A stretch of DNA of 64,000 bases from Gemmatimonadota bacterium. Lineage in GTDB: Bacteria; Gemmatimonadota; Gemmatimonadetes; Longimicrobiales; Gaopeijiaceae. Below the pieces are notes generated by a model. The model was not told the DNA's origin. It did not search any database and worked only from the letters and a program-made list of their open reading frames with translations. The first letter of the stretch is position 1. Each line of letters begins with the position of its first letter. Shown piece after piece: positions 23,970 through 31,861 of the stretch. Location of the stretch: NCBI GenBank assembly GCA_016873995.1, contig VGVR01000017.1, forward strand, positions 1 through 64,000, in the 5' to 3' direction. A program made the position numbers and the translations under genes.

Positions 23970-26834
23970 GTGGCGCGACGTGTGGTGGCGCTCGTCTACC
24001 TTTCACTCACGCTGTCCGCCACGGGTGGGCGCCTCCATGGCCAGGAGGCGCAAGTCGCGGAGGCGATCCGGCGCACGTTCGTGGCCATGGAGGCGGGGGA
24101 TCGCGGCGCCCTGCGCGCCGAGTACGCCCCCGGGGCGCGCATCTTCCTGGATCGGGGCGGGCTCGTGGAGTTCTCGCTGGACCGCTGGCTGGACGTGGCG
24201 GTCGGCGAGGAGTGGAGCGTGCGCTCCGTCGAGATTCGCATACTCGGGAGGACGGCGGTGAGCACCGCCGAGGTGTCGGGGGCGCTGCGCTTCGAGGCGG
24301 GCATCTTCGTCGAGGGCCCGTTCCGCTATTCGGAGACCCGAGAGCGCCAGCGCGACACGTGGAGGATCGTGCAGCAGGAGATGGTGCCGCTGACCCCGGC
24401 GGTCGCGATGCAGCTGGAGAGCGACGGGCGGCTCGCGAACGCGCCGCCGGTCGACGGGTCGTCGGGCGGAGCGCCGCCGGCGGCTCCGTTGCCAAGCGGT
24501 GCACCTGCCTCCGCGGCGGTCGCGGCTCCTCCGGCGCCTCGCCCCGCCCGCGCGACGCCCGCCGAAGGTCCACCGGCGACGCTCGAGATCGACGACCCAC
24601 CTCCGCCGCCGCCGGGTGCGGCCATCAACCAATCGTTCCAGAACGGTGCGACGATCCGCGCATTCCGGCTGACGGAGCCGCTCGACATCGACGGTGTCGT
24701 CGACGAGGCGTTCTACGAGCGCACGCCTTCGATCCGCGAGTTCGTCCAGGGTGTGCCCGTCGAAGACGGCGAGCCGACCGAGCTCACGGAGGCGTGGATC
24801 TCGTTCGACGACGAAAACGTCTACGTGTCGGCGAGAGTGTGGGACAGCGGCGGCCCCGAGAGCTGGATCGCAAACGAGATGCGCCGCGACGCGGCTCAGC
24901 TTCGATCGAACGACCACCTCGCCGTGTTCTTCGACACGTACTACGACCGGCGCAACGCCGTCGGGCTGAGCGTATCGCCGATCGGCGGGTTCTCCGACTT
25001 CCAGATCACGAACGAGGGGAACCCCAATATGGACTGGAACCCCATCTGGGTGTCGCGCACGGCGCTCTTCGACGGGGGCTGGTCGGTGGAGATGTCGATC
25101 CCGTTCAAGTCGCTCCGCTACCGTCCCGGGCGCGACCAGGTCTGGGGTGTGCAGTTCCGGCGCTCGGTGCTGCGCAAGAACGAGTGGATCTTCGCGCGCG
25201 CGCTGCCGCTCTCGGTGGGAGGGAACGGCACGAGCGGCACGTTCCGTGTGTCCATGTATGCGACGCTCGTCGGGATCGAGGCGCCTGAGTTGGGTCGGAA
25301 CCTCGAGGTGAAGCCGTACGGCATCGCAGGCTCGCGCACGGACGTGACGCGTACGCCGCGCGACGACCAGTACGCCGATGGCGGCCTCGACGTGAAGTAC
25401 GGCATCACCGAGAACCTTACGGCGGACTTCACCGTCAACACCGACTTCGCGCAGGTCGAGGTGGACGAACAGCAGGTGAACCTGACGCGGTTCAACCTCT
25501 CCTTTCCCGAGAAGCGCGAGTTCTTCCTCGAGAGCCGCGGTGTGTTCGACTTCGGCCTGAGCGCGGGAGGGGGATTCGGCGGGTTCGGCGGTGGCGGCCC
25601 CGGCGGCGGCGGTGGTGTGCCGACGCTGTTCTACAGCCGGAGCATCGGGCTCCAGGGTGGGCGCGCGGTGCCGATCCTCGGAGGGGGGAGGCTCACCGGG
25701 AAGGTCGGCTCCTTCGACGTCGGGCTCATGAGCATCCAGACGGACGACGAGCCGACGGTCGGCGCCGAGTCGACGAACTTCTCCGTGGCAAGAGTCCGTC
25801 GGGACATCCTGGGACGGAGCAGTATAGGCGCTCTCTTTCAGAATCGCTCGAAGTCGCTCACCGGTCAGGGCTCCAACTACGCCTGGGGCGTGGATGGGTT
25901 CTTCGGCCTCACCGACGATCTCAGCGTGCTCGGCTACTTCGCCAAGTCGCACACCGAGAACTCCAGTGGGCTCGAGGACAGCTACCGCGGCAGGATCGCC
26001 TACGACACCGACCTCTTCGGCGTCAACGTAGACCACCTGGTGGTGGGCGCGGCGTTCAACCCGGAGATCGGGTTCGTGCGCCGCGACGACTTCCGCCAGA
26101 CGTCCGGCTCGATGCGACTGAGCCCGCGGCCGCGGTCGATCTCCTGGATCCGACAGATCACGCTCTCCGGAAACGGAACGTATCTCCAACAGGAATCCAC
26201 GAGGGACCTCGAGAGTTGGGATGCAGGCGGACAGCTCAGCGTGCAGCTCGAGAACAGCGACAACTTCAGCGTGGGCTTCGGGCACAGCTACGAGAACCTG
26301 GTGCTGCCCGCGCGCATCTCCGGCGCATTGGTGCCCGCGGGCGAGTACTCGTTCAACGAAGAGCAAGTGAGCTTCCGGCTCGGGCCGCAGCGCTTCTTTT
26401 CCGCCAACTTGAGCGCGAGCCACGGGCACTACTACGGCGGCACCATCACGTCGGCGGGCCTCGGCGGCGGACGCGTCGAGGTCACGCCGCAGATCTCCGT
26501 GGAGCCGAGCGTCAACTTCAACTGGATCCGTCTGCCCAATGCGCAGGTACCGGGACGGTACGACCAGCACGTGGCCGTCACGCGCGTGACCTATACCATG
26601 TCGCCGCGCGCGTACGTGAGCGGCCTGGTGCAGTACGCGTTCACGAAGAACGACGCCGGTATTTCGGGCAACGACACCTTCAGCGCCAACTTCCGCTTCC
26701 GCTGGGAGTGGGCGCCGGGGAGCGAGCTCTTTCTCGTCTATACCGAGGATCGCAACCCCGACGTGACCGACCGGTGGTCGACGCTCCGCAACCGGGGCTT
26801 CGTCATCAAGGTGAACCGACTCCTCCGCATCTGA
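23970..26834 (+). CDS. DUF5916 / carbohydrate-binding family 9-like outer-membrane protein with N-terminal NTF2-like domain
   Basis: From GTG 23970 the product is 954 aa. After a signal peptide (ALVYLSLTLSATGGRLHGQ) comes an NTF2/SnoaL-like domain (about 25-145), then a Pro/Ala-rich linker (150-225), then the CBM9-like opening LDIDGVVDEAFYE (around 237). The DUF5916 part follows, with NTDFAQVEVDEQQVNLTRF, FPEKREFFLE and a Gly-rich loop at about 531-550, ending in an outer-membrane barrel whose last strand is GFVIKVNRLLRI. The family is probably involved in glycan or peptide handling at the outer membrane, but its function is unknown. The N-terminal NTF2-like fusion is unusual: the second copy in this window lacks it. 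Confidence 0.83.
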   Translation: MARRVVALVYLSLTLSATGGRLHGQEAQVAEAIRRTFVAMEAGDRGALRAEYAPGARIFLDRGGLVEFSLDRWLDVAVGEEWSVRSVEIRILGRTAVSTAEVSGALRFEAGIFVEGPFRYSETRERQRDTWRIVQQEMVPLTPAVAMQLESDGRLANAPPVDGSSGGAPPAAPLPSGAPASAAVAAPPAPRPARATPAEGPPATLEIDDPPPPPPGAAINQSFQNGATIRAFRLTEPLDIDGVVDEAFYERTPSIREFVQGVPVEDGEPTELTEAWISFDDENVYVSARVWDSGGPESWIANEMRRDAAQLRSNDHLAVFFDTYYDRRNAVGLSVSPIGGFSDFQITNEGNPNMDWNPIWVSRTALFDGGWSVEMSIPFKSLRYRPGRDQVWGVQFRRSVLRKNEWIFARALPLSVGGNGTSGTFRVSMYATLVGIEAPELGRNLEVKPYGIAGSRTDVTRTPRDDQYADGGLDVKYGITENLTADFTVNTDFAQVEVDEQQVNLTRFNLSFPEKREFFLESRGVFDFGLSAGGGFGGFGGGGPGGGGGVPTLFYSRSIGLQGGRAVPILGGGRLTGKVGSFDVGLMSIQTDDEPTVGAESTNFSVARVRRDILGRSSIGALFQNRSKSLTGQGSNYAWGVDGFFGLTDDLSVLGYFAKSHTENSSGLEDSYRGRIAYDTDLFGVNVDHLVVGAAFNPEIGFVRRDDFRQTSGSMRLSPRPRSISWIRQITLSGNGTYLQQESTRDLESWDAGGQLSVQLENSDNFSVGFGHSYENLVLPARISGALVPAGEYSFNEEQVSFRLGPQRFFSANLSASHGHYYGGTITSAGLGGGRVEVTPQISVEPSVNFNWIRLPNAQVPGRYDQHVAVTRVTYTMSPRAYVSGLVQYAFTKNDAGISGNDTFSANFRFRWEWAPGSELFLVYTEDRNPDVTDRWSTLRNRGFVIKVNRLLRI

Positions 26835-26917
26835 GCCGGCGCGGCCGGCGCCGTGCCTTCCGCCCCAAGCCACCGCGGGCGGGGAACTTTCTCCAGCCGG
26901 CTGCGGTTCTCCGTCGA

Positions 26918-28000
26918 ATGCCTCTCGTAGCCCACTCCAAGCTGCCGACGTTCGAGCACCTGCGTGAGCAGGGGCACGAGCTCCTCAGCCTCGACCGCGC
27001 GCTGCACCAGGACATCCGCGAGCTGCACATCGGATTCCTGAACATGATGCCGGACGCGGCCCTCGAGGCGACCGAGCGCCAATTCATCCGCTTGGTAGGC
27101 GGCTGCAACCGCATCGCGCAGTTCTTCGTCTACCCGTTCTCGCTACCGGGTCTTCCGCGCAGCCGCGAGACGCTGGAGTACATCGATCGCTACTACACGA
27201 AGTTCGACGACCTGCGTCGCGACGGGCTCGACGCGCTCATCATCACGGGGGCCAACGTGGCCAACCCCGATCTCACGCGAGAGCCGTTCTGGAAGCCGCT
27301 CATCGAGGTCGTGAACTGGGCGCAGGAGAACGTCACGTCCACCCTGTGCTCGTGCCTCGCCACGCACGCGCTACTCAAGCACTTCCACGGCATCGAGCGG
27401 CAGCCCCTCTCCCGCAAACGGTGGGGCGTCTACAGCCACCGCGTGGGTGATCCGGGCCACCCTCTGCTGCGCGAGATCAACACGCGCTTCGACGTGCCGC
27501 ACTCGCGCTACAACGACATCTCGAGCGCGCAGGTCGAGTCAGCCGGTCTGAAGGTTCTCGCGGAGAGCGAGGAGGGTGGCGTCCACATGGTCGCGAGCGC
27601 GGATCAGTTCCGCATCATCTACTTCCAGGGGCACCCAGAGTACGACTTCAACAGTCTGCTCAAGGAGTACAAGCGCGAGGTCAACCGCTTCCTGGCGGGT
27701 GAGCTGCCGACTCCGCCGCCGTCCCCCGAGCACTACTTCTCCCGCGAGGCCGAGCGGCTGGCGTCCGGGTGGGTCGAGGCCGCCACGAAGGCCAAGGCGG
27801 ACGGACGGCCGATACCCGAGATGCCGGAGCGCGCCATCGAGGCGCAGCTCGACAACACCTGGGGGGACACGGCGAAAGCGATCGTGAACAACTGGCTCGG
27901 CCTCGTCTACCAGTTCACGAACCTGGACCGGAAGAAGCAGTTCATGCCGGGGGTGGACCCGAACGACCCCTTGGGGCTGAGGAGGCGGGGGGTGGACTAG
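26918..28000 (+). CDS. metA: Homoserine O-succinyltransferase family protein
   Basis: Activates homoserine with an acyl-CoA for methionine synthesis. From ATG 26918 the protein has 360 aa and the MetA fold: IGFLNMMPDAALEATERQF, LIITGANV, a nucleophile segment TLCSCLATHALLKHFHG in which Cys146 aligns with the MetA catalytic Cys, RWGVYSHRV, and YFQGHPEYD with the catalytic His and Glu. It is about 50 residues longer than the E. coli enzyme, mostly at the C-terminus. Succinyl- versus acetyl-CoA preference cannot be read with confidence. No SAM riboswitch is visible in the short leader. Confidence 0.88.
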   Translation: MPLVAHSKLPTFEHLREQGHELLSLDRALHQDIRELHIGFLNMMPDAALEATERQFIRLVGGCNRIAQFFVYPFSLPGLPRSRETLEYIDRYYTKFDDLRRDGLDALIITGANVANPDLTREPFWKPLIEVVNWAQENVTSTLCSCLATHALLKHFHGIERQPLSRKRWGVYSHRVGDPGHPLLREINTRFDVPHSRYNDISSAQVESAGLKVLAESEEGGVHMVASADQFRIIYFQGHPEYDFNSLLKEYKREVNRFLAGELPTPPPSPEHYFSREAERLASGWVEAATKAKADGRPIPEMPERAIEAQLDNTWGDTAKAIVNNWLGLVYQFTNLDRKKQFMPGVDPNDPLGLRRRGVD

Positions 28001-28057
28001 TGGGGGTGGCTCGCGCTCGGGGCGACTCGGTCGCGGCCAACCGTCGCCGTTGGTGAC

Positions 28058-28072
28058 GGCGCCTAAGGCGCC
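28058..28072. terminator. GGCGCC hairpin between convergent genes
   Basis: Perfect arms GGCGCC-TAA-GGCGCC in the 97-nt gap between metA and the convergent PIN toxin gene. It has no U-tract in either direction, so a terminator role is only suggested by position. Confidence 0.35.
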
Positions 28073-28097
28073 AAGTCATGAGGATGGCGAGGAGTCG

Positions 28098-28475
28098 CTA
28101 CACAGTGAGGAGCGCGACGTCGTAGGACCCGAGCAGGGAGTCGCGGCTCGCGATCCTGAGGTCGTGCTCGAGCGCCTGGGCGACTAGCAACCGATCGAAG
28201 GGGTCGCGGTGGTGCCATGGCAGCACGACGCTGGCCGCGGCATGGGCTGCCGTGACTGCGAGCTCGACGAAGCCTGCTTCGTGCGCGGCGGCGACCCAGC
28301 CGTCCGGCAACGAGAGCTTACCCGCAGCGGCCTTCAGGTGGAGCTCCCACACCGACGCGGCGCTGAAGTAGACGGCCTGACGTGGGTCGCGGATGGTTCG
28401 CACCGCCGACGCATCCATGCGATCCGGATCGTGCAACGCCCAGAGGAGCGCGTGCGAGTCGAGGAGCAGGTTCAT
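28098..28475 (-). CDS. PIN-domain toxin (VapC-like)
   Basis: A 125-aa PIN-domain ribonuclease. Acidic residues of the metal site are visible: Asp6 in LLLDSHALLWA, the Glu of SVWELHLK, and Asp near the C-terminus in HRDPFDRLLVAQA followed by LRIASRD. It presumably cleaves RNA when released from its antitoxin. The start codon overlaps the antitoxin stop by four bases (ATGA), showing translational coupling. It belongs to the PIN group usually paired with Phd/YefM-type antitoxins. Confidence 0.9.
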   Translation of the reverse strand: MNLLLDSHALLWALHDPDRMDASAVRTIRDPRQAVYFSAASVWELHLKAAAGKLSLPDGWVAAAHEAGFVELAVTAAHAAASVVLPWHHRDPFDRLLVAQALEHDLRIASRDSLLGSYDVALLTV

Positions 28476-28720
28476 CGCTCGACGCCCTCCTCACCATAGA
28501 AGAGAGCCTCCAAGTCCGGGTCGGTTGCCCAGCAGTCCGCCGACTCGTTGACCTTGCCGGCGAGCGCTCCCAGTGGCCGAAGTCCGCGAGTACCCGTGAC
28601 GGGCACGAGGCGTACGATCGGCCTACCCGCCTTGGCGATGACGATTTCCTCCCCGCGCGCCGCCTCGTCGACGAGACGGGACAGGTGTGTCTTGGCTTCA
28701 TGCATGTTCACGGTCCTCAT
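28472..28720 (-). CDS. Phd/YefM-family antitoxin
   Basis: An 82-aa antitoxin with the standard N-terminal opening MRTVNMHEAKTHLSRLVDEA, then the EEIVIAKAGRPIVRLVPV beta segment of Phd/YefM DNA-binding domains. The acidic C-terminal part (from about residue 60) should wrap the PIN toxin. It precedes the toxin with a 4-bp overlap. A 14-bp perfect palindrome sits 14 nt upstream of its start, consistent with autoregulation. Confidence 0.9.
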   Translation of the reverse strand: MRTVNMHEAKTHLSRLVDEAARGEEIVIAKAGRPIVRLVPVTGTRGLRPLGALAGKVNESADCWATDPDLEALFYGEEGVER

Positions 28721-28733
28721 GGTAGGAACTTAG

Positions 28734-28747
28734 TCTAGTCGACTAGA
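28734..28747. promoter_or_regulatory. Palindromic operator of the Phd/PIN operon
   Basis: TCTAGTCGACTAGA is a perfect 14-bp palindrome ending 14 nt upstream of the antitoxin start. Its AT-richness contrasts with the surrounding GC-rich DNA. Phd-type antitoxins bind such palindromes to repress their own operon, so this is a likely operator overlapping the promoter. Confidence 0.7.
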
Positions 28748-28777
28748 TAGGGCCAGCCTTCGAGCTGGCGGCCCTAT
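28747..28777. repeat. Hairpin adjacent to the toxin-antitoxin operator
   Basis: ATAGGGCC (28747-28754) pairs exactly with GGCCCTAT (28770-28777), with an inner GCCAGC/GCTGGC arm. It sits between the divergent antitoxin and PHP-like genes and directly abuts the operator palindrome. It could be a transcription-blocking structure or a scar of element insertion. Confidence 0.45.
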
Positions 28778-28908
28778 CATGCCGCGAAGACCCTGGCCGG
28801 TACGATGTCTAGATGGGACGCCCTCTGGGTCGTCCCACCGTGGCCTCGGCCCGTCCCCCTGCGGTACAATTCGCCGACCCCGCGAACCGACCGCTCGAGG
28901 ACCCGATC

Positions 28909-31149
28909 ATGCCCCATTCGCACCTCCGGATCCCGTCGCAATTCGCAGCGGCTGCCCTCGTTCTGGCACTGTCACAGCCGAGCACGGCCGCCGCGCAGAG
29001 CACGCTTACGTGCGACCTGTCGGCCTACGCGCGCCGCCCGGACGCGAACGCGCGCCTCTCGGACGGGGTGCTCGCGCTCGAGTGGGCCGGCACGGGGGGC
29101 GAGCGCGTGAGCCTCCGGCTGGCCGTGCGCGGCGGCGCACCCACCATCGACGAGCTCGCGCTGCTCGCGCCGGCGACGACCAACTGGGTGACGGTCGGCG
29201 AGGACCTGGGCTTCGAGCTCCGCATCGTCGAGGGTCTGCGGCGTATCAGCAACCAGCAGCTCGTGCCGCTTCGGGAGCTGAACGTCGCGCTCACGCAGGA
29301 CGTCGTGGACCGCTACAAGTGGGACGTGTTCTGGGATGCACCGCTCGACCTGAGCGCGGAGGTCGGGGGCGGCAACCCGCCGCCGGCGGCGGGCGTCGCG
29401 AATCAGCCAGGCTTCCCGCGCTCCCCCGACGAGATCAGCCGCGCGACCGCGACCTTCCGCACTACGACGTGCGCGGTCGCGACCGACGGGCGGCGCGTGC
29501 GCGTGACGTTCCCTGGTCTGACGCTCGGCTCGTTTTCCGGAGATCTCGTGCTCAGCGTCCACGAGGGTACGAGCCTCATCCGCGTCGAGGCGGTCGCTTC
29601 CACGACGCGGCCGTCGGTGGCGTACAAGTACGACGTGGGGCTGACGGGCCTCGACTCGCGCGCCGGTGGCCGTGTCGTCTGGCGCGACATCGCCTCGCAG
29701 CTGCAGTCGTACTCGCTGCGTGGGCCAGCGAACACCGACCCAGTGGCGCTGCGCGCGGCCAACCGGATCGTGGTGGCGGAGACGCGTGGCGGGGCGATCG
29801 CAGCTTTTCCGCCGCCACACACGTTCTTCTGGGCGCGCGAGGTGGAGATCAACGTAGGGAACAACTGGTACCGCAAGGACGACAACGACTCCTTCAGTTT
29901 CGGCGTCCGCCAGGGAGAGGCAGAGGTCGTGCCGCAGTACCGCGCGAACTGGTCGCTCTACAGCGCGCCTCCCGGCACGGAGCAGCACATGGCCGCGTAC
30001 TTCCTGCCTACGCTCGGAGAGCACACGCGTGCCTTCGACGCAGCGCTCGCGTTCACGAACGGCGACGTGTACCGGCCGCTAGACGGCTACCAGGTGATGG
30101 GAAGCCACTATCACACGGACATGGGTCGTTCGCTGATGGAGACGGGGAGCCTCGACTCGCGCCTCTCCGACTTCGAGGTGCTGCGCTCGGCCGGGATCAA
30201 CATCGCCGGTCCCGTGGACCGGCCGCGCGAGCAGTCGCAGCTCGAGGAGCAGCACTGGCTCTTCGAGGGCGCCAAGCGGCACTCCGACGAGACGTTCATG
30301 GTCATGCCGCAGATGGAGAACTCGAACCTGCTCGGCGGACACTGGGACCTGCTCTTCTCGCACCCGGTCTACTACGTGGATGGCCGCCAGCCGGGCACGC
30401 CGCTGGTGACGCAGCACGCCGAGTACGGGCGCGTCTACAACATCGGCAGCGCGGCCGAGATGATCGCCATGATCGAGGCGGAAGACATGATGGTCTTCAT
30501 GCCCCACCCGCGCACCAAGGGGTCCACCGGATACCCCGACGCGATCCGTCAATCGCCGCAGTTCAACGCGGACTGGTACCGCGGCGTGGGGTGGCGGTGG
30601 GGGATGGGCTCGGACCTCTCCGAAGTGCGACTCTCGGACAAGCGGGTGATCCCTCTGCTCGACGACATGAACAACTGGATCACACGCTCGAATCTGCGGC
30701 CGAAGGGCTTACTCGCCATCACGGAGACGTACGCGAAACAGCCCGGCGACGACATCTATGCGAACGGGCCGGTCACGTACCTGCGCATCGGCGATCTCTC
30801 CGAGCCGGGGAACTACGCGCCAATCGTGGACGCGCTGGGTCGCGGCGACTACTTCGTGACCTCGGGCGAAGTGCTCATTCCCTCGGTGCGCTACGAGGGG
30901 AGCGGCCGCGACATGCGGGTCATCGCCGACGTGCAGTGGACCTTCCCGCTCGACTTCGTCGAGGCGGTGTTCGGGGACGGCGTGAACACGACCACGCGCA
31001 CGCTGCCGGCAACCGAGCTGGCGGCGTTCGGGCGGCAGACGTTCACGATCCCGTTCGATGCCACCGGGCAGGCGTGGGTCCGGTTCGCAGCCTGGGACTC
31101 GGCCGGGAACGGTGCCATGACCATGCCGATCCGACTCGGCGCCCCGTAG
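28909..31149 (+). CDS. Secreted PHP-like (CehA/McbA-type) protein
   Basis: From ATG 28909 (GAGG upstream) the product is 746 aa with a signal peptide ending near TAAAQS. The N-terminal half is beta-rich. The second half has metal-site candidates of PHP-type metallohydrolases: GSHYHTDMG (about 400), later a MPHPRTKG segment and WGMGSDLSE near 570, followed by a GRGDYFVTSGEVLIPS motif seen in CehA/McbA-like proteins. A phosphoesterase or amide-hydrolase role is inferred; substrate unknown. It is followed on the same strand by a truncated NlpC/P60-like gene, a zinc-ribbon gene and three transporters, possibly one long transcript. Confidence 0.72.
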   Translation: MPHSHLRIPSQFAAAALVLALSQPSTAAAQSTLTCDLSAYARRPDANARLSDGVLALEWAGTGGERVSLRLAVRGGAPTIDELALLAPATTNWVTVGEDLGFELRIVEGLRRISNQQLVPLRELNVALTQDVVDRYKWDVFWDAPLDLSAEVGGGNPPPAAGVANQPGFPRSPDEISRATATFRTTTCAVATDGRRVRVTFPGLTLGSFSGDLVLSVHEGTSLIRVEAVASTTRPSVAYKYDVGLTGLDSRAGGRVVWRDIASQLQSYSLRGPANTDPVALRAANRIVVAETRGGAIAAFPPPHTFFWAREVEINVGNNWYRKDDNDSFSFGVRQGEAEVVPQYRANWSLYSAPPGTEQHMAAYFLPTLGEHTRAFDAALAFTNGDVYRPLDGYQVMGSHYHTDMGRSLMETGSLDSRLSDFEVLRSAGINIAGPVDRPREQSQLEEQHWLFEGAKRHSDETFMVMPQMENSNLLGGHWDLLFSHPVYYVDGRQPGTPLVTQHAEYGRVYNIGSAAEMIAMIEAEDMMVFMPHPRTKGSTGYPDAIRQSPQFNADWYRGVGWRWGMGSDLSEVRLSDKRVIPLLDDMNNWITRSNLRPKGLLAITETYAKQPGDDIYANGPVTYLRIGDLSEPGNYAPIVDALGRGDYFVTSGEVLIPSVRYEGSGRDMRVIADVQWTFPLDFVEAVFGDGVNTTTRTLPATELAAFGRQTFTIPFDATGQAWVRFAAWDSAGNGAMTMPIRLGAP

Positions 31150-31164
31150 GCCGGCCCAGTCATA

Positions 31165-31596
31165 GTGGAGGGCGGGCCGCTCGAGACCGCGGTGATCGTC
31201 GAGGCGCTCGCCACGGTGAAGCGGCACAGCCTCTGGAAGCGGTACGGCAGCGGGCGTCACGAGGTCGCCGTCTTCCGGCCACTCAACCTGACTACCGACG
31301 AGGTCGCCAAGGTGGTCGCGAAAGCAGAGACGTACGTCGGGCGCCGCTACGGATACTTCAAGATCGTCGCGCACTGGCTCGATTGGCTGCTGCAGGGCGC
31401 CTACGTCTTCCGACGACTCGCTCGCCAGGACCGCTACCCGATCTGCTCGTGGGTCGTCGCGCACGCGTTCGCCGCTGCGGGGAAGCACTTCGGCGTCGAG
31501 CCGGGTGCGGCGACGCCCGACGACATCTGGGATTTCGTGACGGCGCACCCCGATCGCTACCGCGAGGCCGTGGCGCTCGGGCCGCTCGGTGCGTAA
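31165..31596 (+). CDS. Permuted NlpC/P60 (YiiX/YebB-like) protein, N-terminally truncated
   Basis: A 143-aa product from GTG 31165. VIVEALATVKRHSLWKRYG, AKAETYVGRRYGYFKI and YPICSWVVAHAFAAAG match the second half of permuted papain-like YiiX/YebB proteins; the Cys in PICSW corresponds to the catalytic Cys. The usual N-terminal part with the WSHV-type His is missing, because the PHP-like gene ends only 15 nt upstream. Both share one reading frame separated by a TAG, but the upstream protein ends naturally, so this looks like a truncated gene and probably an inactive one. Confidence 0.6.
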   Translation: MEGGPLETAVIVEALATVKRHSLWKRYGSGRHEVAVFRPLNLTTDEVAKVVAKAETYVGRRYGYFKIVAHWLDWLLQGAYVFRRLARQDRYPICSWVVAHAFAAAGKHFGVEPGAATPDDIWDFVTAHPDRYREAVALGPLGA

Positions 31597-31648
31597 CGTC
31601 CGCCTCGCCCGACCCTCCACCCACGAACTGCGAACGAGGTTCGACCGA

Positions 31649-31846
31649 ATGGGCAAGGCTACATATACCTGCGGTGTCTGCGAGATGAGCGTGAACATGA
31701 CGTGCGCCAAGTGCGGCGCAGAGCTAGCGCACGACTCGATCACGAAAGACGATGGCACGAAGGTGGCCGTCTCGAAGTGCCCGCAGGGACACGGCAAGAT
31801 CAAGTCGCCGATGTGCTGCGCGCGGGACATGACGTGTAGCGTGTAG
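31649..31846 (+). CDS. Small zinc-ribbon protein
   Basis: A 65-aa product from ATG 31649 with a GAGG ribosome binding site. It is rich in cysteine: CGVC, a CAKCG pair, then CPQGHG and CCARDMTC, which gives enough Cys/His for two metal-binding knuckles. I do not recognise a named family, but the pattern indicates a zinc ribbon, perhaps nucleic-acid or protein binding. It sits 15 nt upstream of the first sodium symporter gene. Confidence 0.72.
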   Translation: MGKATYTCGVCEMSVNMTCAKCGAELAHDSITKDDGTKVAVSKCPQGHGKIKSPMCCARDMTCSV

Positions 31847-31861
31847 CGAGAGAGTACGCCG

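Noticed and set aside
24003-26873. Open frame of 956 codons antisense to the DUF5916 gene
   Set aside because: It mirrors the codon structure of the real gene in GC-rich DNA, is Arg/His/Val-rich, and shows no domain or signal peptide.
26835-26917. SAM-type riboswitch upstream of metA
   Set aside because: The 83-nt gap has only short GC palindromes and none of the conserved SAM-riboswitch elements that I could recognise.
31147-31149. Fifth interrupted gene: TAG between the PHP-like gene and the NlpC/P60 fragment in the same frame
   Set aside because: The upstream protein ends at a natural point and the two parts belong to unrelated folds; shared frame is a chance of one in three.
28779-31688. 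Long same-strand open frame of 969 codons over the PHP-like gene
   Set aside because: Arg-rich composition without domains; the other frame has a signal peptide and conserved motifs.
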